This document shows positions 25,605-35,000 of a stretch of DNA of 35,000 nucleotides, one piece after another. How positions within the stretch are numbered: position 1 is the first letter of the stretch; each line of letters starts with the position of its first letter. The position numbers were made by a program, and so were the translations under genes. The stretch comes from Neocallimastix lanati (nom. inval.) (Eukaryota > Neocallimastigomycota > Neocallimastigomycetes > Neocallimastigales > Neocallimastigaceae): the NCBI GenBank assembly GCA_016946835.1, contig JACVTC010000028.1, positions 955,001 through 990,000 on the forward strand, given 5' to 3'. The notes under the pieces were generated by a model. The model was not told where the DNA came from. It did no database searches and worked only from the letters and a program-made list of their open reading frames with translations.

Positions 25605-25892
25605 TATATTTTATTTTTATTAATGATTTACCCTTTTATACGACCTTACTATTTAATTTATTTTTATCAATGCTTTATTCATTTATACTATTTCATTATT
25701 GATTTTATTTTAATCTATTTTTATTAATACTTTACTCATTTATACTGTTTCATTATTTATTTTATTTTATTTTATTTTTATTAATACTTTACTCATGTAT
25801 ACCACTTCACTATATATTTTATTTGTATTAATACTTTAATCTTTTATACCATTTCACTATTTATTTTATTTTATTAATATTTTTATTTTTTT
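25550..25892. repeat. Minisatellite, about 6 degenerate copies of 47-57 bp
   Basis: Repeated pattern TTTTTATTAATACTTTACTC, then ATTTATACTGTTTCA, then CTATTTATTTTATTTTA. Units differ by point changes and by the number of TTTTA words at their ends. The array ends directly in front of dispersed-repeat copy B. Confidence 0.8.
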
Positions 25893-25910
25893 ATTTTTTT
25901 TAGATTGGGA

Positions 25911-26260
25911 TTAACCAGAGGGGAGGGTAATAAGACCTCCAGTCTCTCTCTTAAATGTATCAGACACCTATTGGATTCTTTGCCATACAGTTTAAAACCT
26001 CTCCTCTCTCTAAACACGATTAATATGAAATGCATTACCTATACGCAGCTTTATACTGCGGGCTTCTCTTCAATGGTCTCTTGAACCATAATTGAAGGAG
26101 GAACAACTACACTAATTCTCTCAGAGAACGAATGCTCTCTATACAAACAATTATATAGTTTAGCAACGGGAATATTTATCATGGTGAGCGAACAACCAAC
26201 TTCATTTATAGGGAAAACATAGTTAGAAGGATGAAAATTGCTTTATAAAAATTCAAGAGA
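25911..26260 (+). repeat. Dispersed repeat, copy B
   Basis: Second member of the family seen at 4574-4935, same strand, about 70-75% identical by eye. It starts at TTAACCAG and loses similarity after AAAATTCAAGAGATAG. Read on the minus strand, this copy has an open stretch of about 46 codons (NEVGCSLTMINIPVAKLYN...), and at the matching positions copy A differs mainly by conservative changes. However, copy A has stops there and both copies break in the next part, so a coding origin is only possible. Many differences between the copies are transitions. Confidence 0.75.
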
Positions 26261-27651
26261 TAGTGGGGGTCTATTACGAAACCTTATGTGCGTTAGTCCA
26301 AAGTACTAACTACCAGAATAAAAACTGGAAAGACAATACTAATATTTTGTTTCTTTTTTTTTTTTTTTTTTACAAAAAAAATATATATATAAATATATAT
26401 ATAATAAAGAATCCATCTTCCATTAATTTTATTCTAAAAATTATAATATATAAAGTTACCGGGTATAGAACGGTAAAAGCGGCCAAAAGATATAAATTAA
26501 AAAAAAAATTATATATAATTTAGAAATATAAAATTTATTAATTAATTATATGAATATTAATTTAAATTCATTATTTTAGTAATTAAAATTTATTTATATA
26601 AATATTTTTATTAATAGTAAAATAAAATATTGAAAAAAAAAAAAAAAAAAAAAACTCTAATTACTAATATTTAACAATTAATTTTAAAGTATTATCTCTT
26701 GTTAAAATAATGATTCAATTATAATAAAAATAGTTTTAAGAGTTCATAAGAAAAGTTAATATCAATTTATATATATATTTATGTAATATTTTTATTTAAT
26801 AAGTAATGAATGTTTTCTTATATAATTTATATATTTTTATTTTTAATTGTATATTTTTACTTTTATTTTTATTGGTTTTAATAGATAGAAATAGATATGT
26901 ATATATCAAATCCAAATATTATAATTCAAGAATGAAATAATTCAGTATAATGCAGATTATCTTCAATTCTTATTTTTTTATAATAAATATTTAATATATC
27001 TTCTTAATATATAGTTATAAAAATATATATAAGATAAATATAAACGAATAAATTAAATTATATTTTTTATTTCTTAAGCTTTTTTTTTTTTTTTTAATTA
27101 TTTATATATATATTTTTCATCTAAATTGTACAATGATATTATATATTTAATGTTATATGAGTATAAGTTTAATCAAATATTATCTAGCTAATCATAATAG
27201 TTAAAATAAAAAATGCATACGAACATAATAATTAATATCATTTTCGTTTTTTATTTTATTTTATTTTTTATTTTAACTATAATTGTAAATTTTATTATTT
27301 AGAAAAAAAAATGTACTATTCAAATTTAAAATTATTCTGTTTTACTATAAAAATTAAAAAGGATTTGTATTAATTGTAATGTACATATATTATTATTTCT
27401 TAAATTTTATTGGTTCAAAGTTAATATTTTATTATTTATTAAAAACTTAATATTATATTATCATATAAATATAAAAAAATTATTCAATAATAATTTTTAT
27501 TAGAAGATATACATTAATTAAGATTTTTTTTTATGTTAAAAATGTTAAAAATTATTTTTAATATATAAAAATAAAATAGTTAAATAAATAGATAAATAAA
27601 TAAATATTAAATAAATATTAAATAAATTATAAAAAATAAAAAATAATTAAC

Positions 27652-27707
<56 letters not shown>

Positions 27708-27708
27708 T
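27652..27708. repeat. (AAT)n microsatellite
   Basis: About 19 uninterrupted AAT units. Confidence 0.9.
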
Positions 27709-28154
27709 ATATAATAAATAAAAAAAGAAGATAATAAATCTGATTATTTTTTTTCTATATTTTTTTAAAAAATATTAAAAAATATTGAAATTTATTATTT
27801 TTTCATTTTCAATAATAATAAAATATAATATATATATATTTATAAAATATATATTAATATATAACAATAAAGGAAAGAAATAATCTTAGAAATATCATTA
27901 AATAATAAAAATAAAATATATATACATATATATATTATATATTTTATATTAAATGAAGATTTGAAATTTAAAATTTGAAATTTTAAAATACTAAAAACAA
28001 AATTTAAAAGAATAAATAAAAATAATAACAAAAATAATTGTTTTTAGAATATAATATATATATTGAAATATATATATATTAAGCAAAAACAATTAAAAAA
28101 AGTTTTTACATTTTTTAAGCCAAAAAAAAAAAGAAAAAAAAAAAAAAAAAAAAA

Positions 28155-28156
<2 letters not shown>

Positions 28157-28195
<39 letters not shown>
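28157..28195. repeat. Poly-A plus (AAT)n microsatellite
   Basis: About 13 AAT units following a long A run that starts near 28134. Confidence 0.88.
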
Positions 28196-28198
<3 letters not shown>

Positions 28199-28820
28199 TT
28201 AATAGAATTAAATAATTAAATAATGTTATTTTAAAATTTAAGTAGTCATAATCATTTATTTATTCAATGTTTATTTAATGTATATTTATTTATTTATTAA
28301 GTTAATATTGGCATATTATTATTAACAAAAAATTAATAACAATAAATAATATTTTTAAAAGTGTATATATATATATATATAAATATAAGTTGTTTTTTTT
28401 TGTTTGTTTGTTTGTTTTTTCGTTTTCAAATTTAAATCTACCAAGCCTCAATTAATAAGATTAAGAATTTAAAATTTAAAGTTTCAAACTTCAAAATTAA
28501 TTATTTATATTATATTTTAGTAACTCTAGTTTTAGTTTTATCATAAAAGTAAATAAAAATTTAAGGTAATTTATTTATTTTAACATTAATAATCCCTTAT
28601 TGTTAATGTATTACTATATTTAAAAACAAATATATTAATTTAATGCATTCTTTTTCGTTATCTTTTATGTACTTTTTTTTTTTTTTTCTAATATATTAAT
28701 ATATATTAATATATAATCAACTAAAATAAAAAATGATATAATATAATAATGTAATTATGAATTAATAGAAATTAGTATTTTTTCTATTTATTAAATAAGA
28801 ATACTACAATTATTAGAAAG

Positions 28821-31182
<2,362 letters not shown>

Positions 31183-31334
31183 TTTAAAATTAAACGAAAA
31201 AAATTAAATAAAAAAAAAATAAATAATTATATTAAAATTAATAATATTAATTAAAATATATATATTATATATATTATATATATAATTAAAGATATATATA
31301 TGATATCTTTAAATAGTTTGGAAAAAAAATGGGT

Positions 31335-31370
<36 letters not shown>

Positions 31371-31702
31371 AGAAAAGTCTTTATCTTTTAATGATATCTT
31401 TAAAAACTATCAAAAAATTAAAAGTAAAACTTTAAAAAAAAAATTAGTCAATAACTTTATAATTATTATTATAATAATAAATTTATATGTATATATAAAA
31501 TTAAAGATAATTCTGTATTAATAAGTTTTTAGTAATATATATATAATAATAATAATATTAGATGAGTAAAAATAAAATTTGATAATAAAAAATTCTATTA
31601 AGTATTAAATATAATAATAATAATAATAATATTGATAGTTGAAAATTTTTTTATATTTTATTTTATAATTTATTTTATATTTTATTATTTATTATTATTA
31701 TT

Positions 31703-31743
<41 letters not shown>

Positions 31744-32146
31744 ATTTTTATTTTTATTTTTATTTTTATTTTTATACTTTTTGTAGTTTTAATACTAAAT
31801 TACATCCTAATTATAAATTTAATTATATAAATATATATATATATATATATATACTTCTTTTTTTTTTTGCCAATGTAATTATATACATAATATATAAATG
31901 TTTTTTTTTTTTTTAAACAATTAAACTTTTTTAGTATAATAATAATAATAATAATAATATAAAATATATATAAAAAGCTAAATTTAAAAAATTATACTTT
32001 CCATATATTTAAATATAATCAATTTTCTATTCAAGAAATAATTTTATATAATATGAAAAGAATTAAGCAATAATAATTATAAATTATAAATTTTATCTTT
32101 CTTAACTGGGTGAAAATAATAATGACAATAATAATAATAAATAATA

Positions 32147-32194
32147 ATGAAATAATGAAAATAATTTTATTTAAATTTATTTTCATTATTTCAT
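32147..32194. repeat. Perfect 18-bp inverted repeat with 12-bp loop
   Basis: ATGAAATAATGAAAATAA (32147-32164) is exactly reverse-complemented at 32177-32194. It could form a stable hairpin in DNA or RNA and sits between two convergent genes, but it is about 0.9-1.0 kb from either stop codon, so a role in 3' end formation is only conjecture. Confidence 0.8.
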
Positions 32195-32369
32195 AATCTT
32201 CCATTTCTTAAAGATATATATATTATATATATATTTTTTTTTGTTTTCTTTATTTTATTTTCCTTTTTCCTTTTTCCTTTTTTTTTTTTTTTTTTGAAAC
32301 TTCTTTTTTAAAATTAATAAAAAATTAAATAAAAATAAATAAATAAATAATATAAAATATAAAAAAATA

Positions 32370-32427
<58 letters not shown>

Positions 32428-32492
32428 GTTATTAATTTTTAGCGTTTTTTTTTTTTTTTTTTTTTTTGTTGTTGTTGTTGTTGTTGTTGTTT
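32370..32492. repeat. (ATT)n, poly-T and (GTT)n compound microsatellite
   Basis: About 19 ATT units (32370-32427), a short AT-rich bridge, about 24 T, then nine GTT units to 32492. Confidence 0.9.
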
Positions 32493-32554
32493 CTTAACGA
32501 AGTCTTTTTAATGTTAAAATTATAAAAATAATAAATTATTATATATCCTCACTA

Positions 32555-32588
<34 letters not shown>

Positions 32589-33079
32589 GTCTTTACTATG
32601 TAAAAAAATTATTTTATTTAATCTTTAAAAATACAAACATATACCTTTTTTTCCTTATATAAATAAAATAAAACAGATATATAAGTATATATTAAACATT
32701 TTATAATATTTTTTATAAATTACATATTTAAAAATATAATATATATGTATGTATACACATAAACATTAAATTTAACTTTTTTTTTTTTAAGAAAATTATA
32801 CAAAAATTAATTTTTATTAATTTAAATATTATTATTTTACAAGATAAAATAATATAAAATCTTTTATTGGTTAATATATGGTATTTATAAATACCTCTCT
32901 AAATTTTTAAATATTATGTAATTGAATATTTAATTATCATTATGGTAGAAAATATTAATTTTATAAATTAAAATAATCGATTAAATTTTTGTTAGTTTTT
33001 ATTTATAATAGCATCGATATAAAATTCTGTTGAATAATATAAAAAAATAAATATAATTTTTCCATTATTTTCAATCTCC

Positions 33080-35000
<1,921 letters not shown>

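Larger units (their letters stand above)
26261..28820. other. AT-rich spacer upstream of the carrier gene
   Basis: Apart from a short G+C-richer patch next to copy B (26261-26335) and another at 26455-26495 that reads TGYRTVKAAKRYKL, this is AT-rich simple sequence, including two (AAT)n arrays. No promoter element can be recognised with confidence. Confidence 0.6.
31183..33079. other. AT-rich spacer between convergent genes
   Basis: Lies between the 3' ends of the carrier gene and histone H3. It holds (AT)n and poly-A/T tracts, (TTTTA)n at 31737-31775, (ATT)n and (GTT)n arrays, and an 18-bp perfect inverted repeat. The open frame at 31300-31521 contains a 30-nt poly-A run read as lysines and is not convincing. 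Confidence 0.65.

Noticed and set aside
26263-26523. 86-codon frame starting with GTG next to copy B
   Set aside because: There is no ATG start, and the middle is poly-T and AT repeat (F and Y/I runs). TGYRTVKAAKRY loosely recalls a post-RT motif of LINEs but is too short to call.
27652-28195. Regularly spaced repeats suggesting a CRISPR-like array
   Set aside because: They are simple AAT microsatellites without spacers, and the window is eukaryotic.
31300-31521. 73-codon plus-strand frame with poly-lysine
   Set aside because: It depends on a homopolymer of about 30 A staying in frame, and its end is poly-isoleucine from an (ATT)n run. No homology recognised.

Overview
This is a eukaryotic nuclear window, most likely from an anaerobic gut fungus (Neocallimastigomycota) or a close chytrid-like relative. 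The reasons are extremely A+T-rich spacers full of homopolymers and microsatellites, genes that stand out as islands of higher G+C, short AT-rich GT-AG introns in every confident gene, a fungal-type histone H3, and duplicated sugar-transporter-family genes. The taxon is inferred from composition and gene style; no rRNA or other taxonomic marker is present.

Layout. 1-894 (-): the 5' part of a serine-rich unknown gene built from very small exons, running off the left edge. 895-6566: AT-rich DNA with a roughly 115-bp tandem duplication and copy A of a 350-bp dispersed repeat (4574-4935). 6567-7748 (-): a four-exon Bet1-type Qc-SNARE of 125 residues, whose exons I assembled by hand. 7749-11563: spacer with a large heptanucleotide satellite. 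11564-13305 (-) and 18587-20295 (-): two paralogous 12-TM major facilitator transporters of the sugar-porter type, sharing one intron at the identical codon and phase, separated by about 5.3 kb without a recognisable gene. 20296-28820: a long spacer with orphan open islands and, at 24.98-26.53 kb, a cluster of decayed elements (LINE-like remnant, signal-peptide remnant, minisatellite, copy B of the dispersed repeat). 28821-31182 (+): a four-exon divergent mitochondrial carrier resembling SLC25A46/Ugo1. 33080-33615 (-): histone H3 with one intron, convergent with the carrier. 33616-35000: spacer.

The genes do not form a pathway; they are unrelated housekeeping functions (ER-Golgi fusion, nutrient uptake, organelle outer-membrane dynamics, chromatin). 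The only functional cluster is the transporter pair. The most interesting points are: both transporters have lost the paired glutamines of the canonical sugar site; an SLC25A46/Ugo1-type outer-membrane protein occurs in what may be a hydrogenosome-bearing organism; the left-edge gene is made of 14-, 39-, 144-, 27- and 27-nt exons; and there is a dispersed repeat family. I found no CRISPR array, tRNA, rRNA or prokaryote-type operon.
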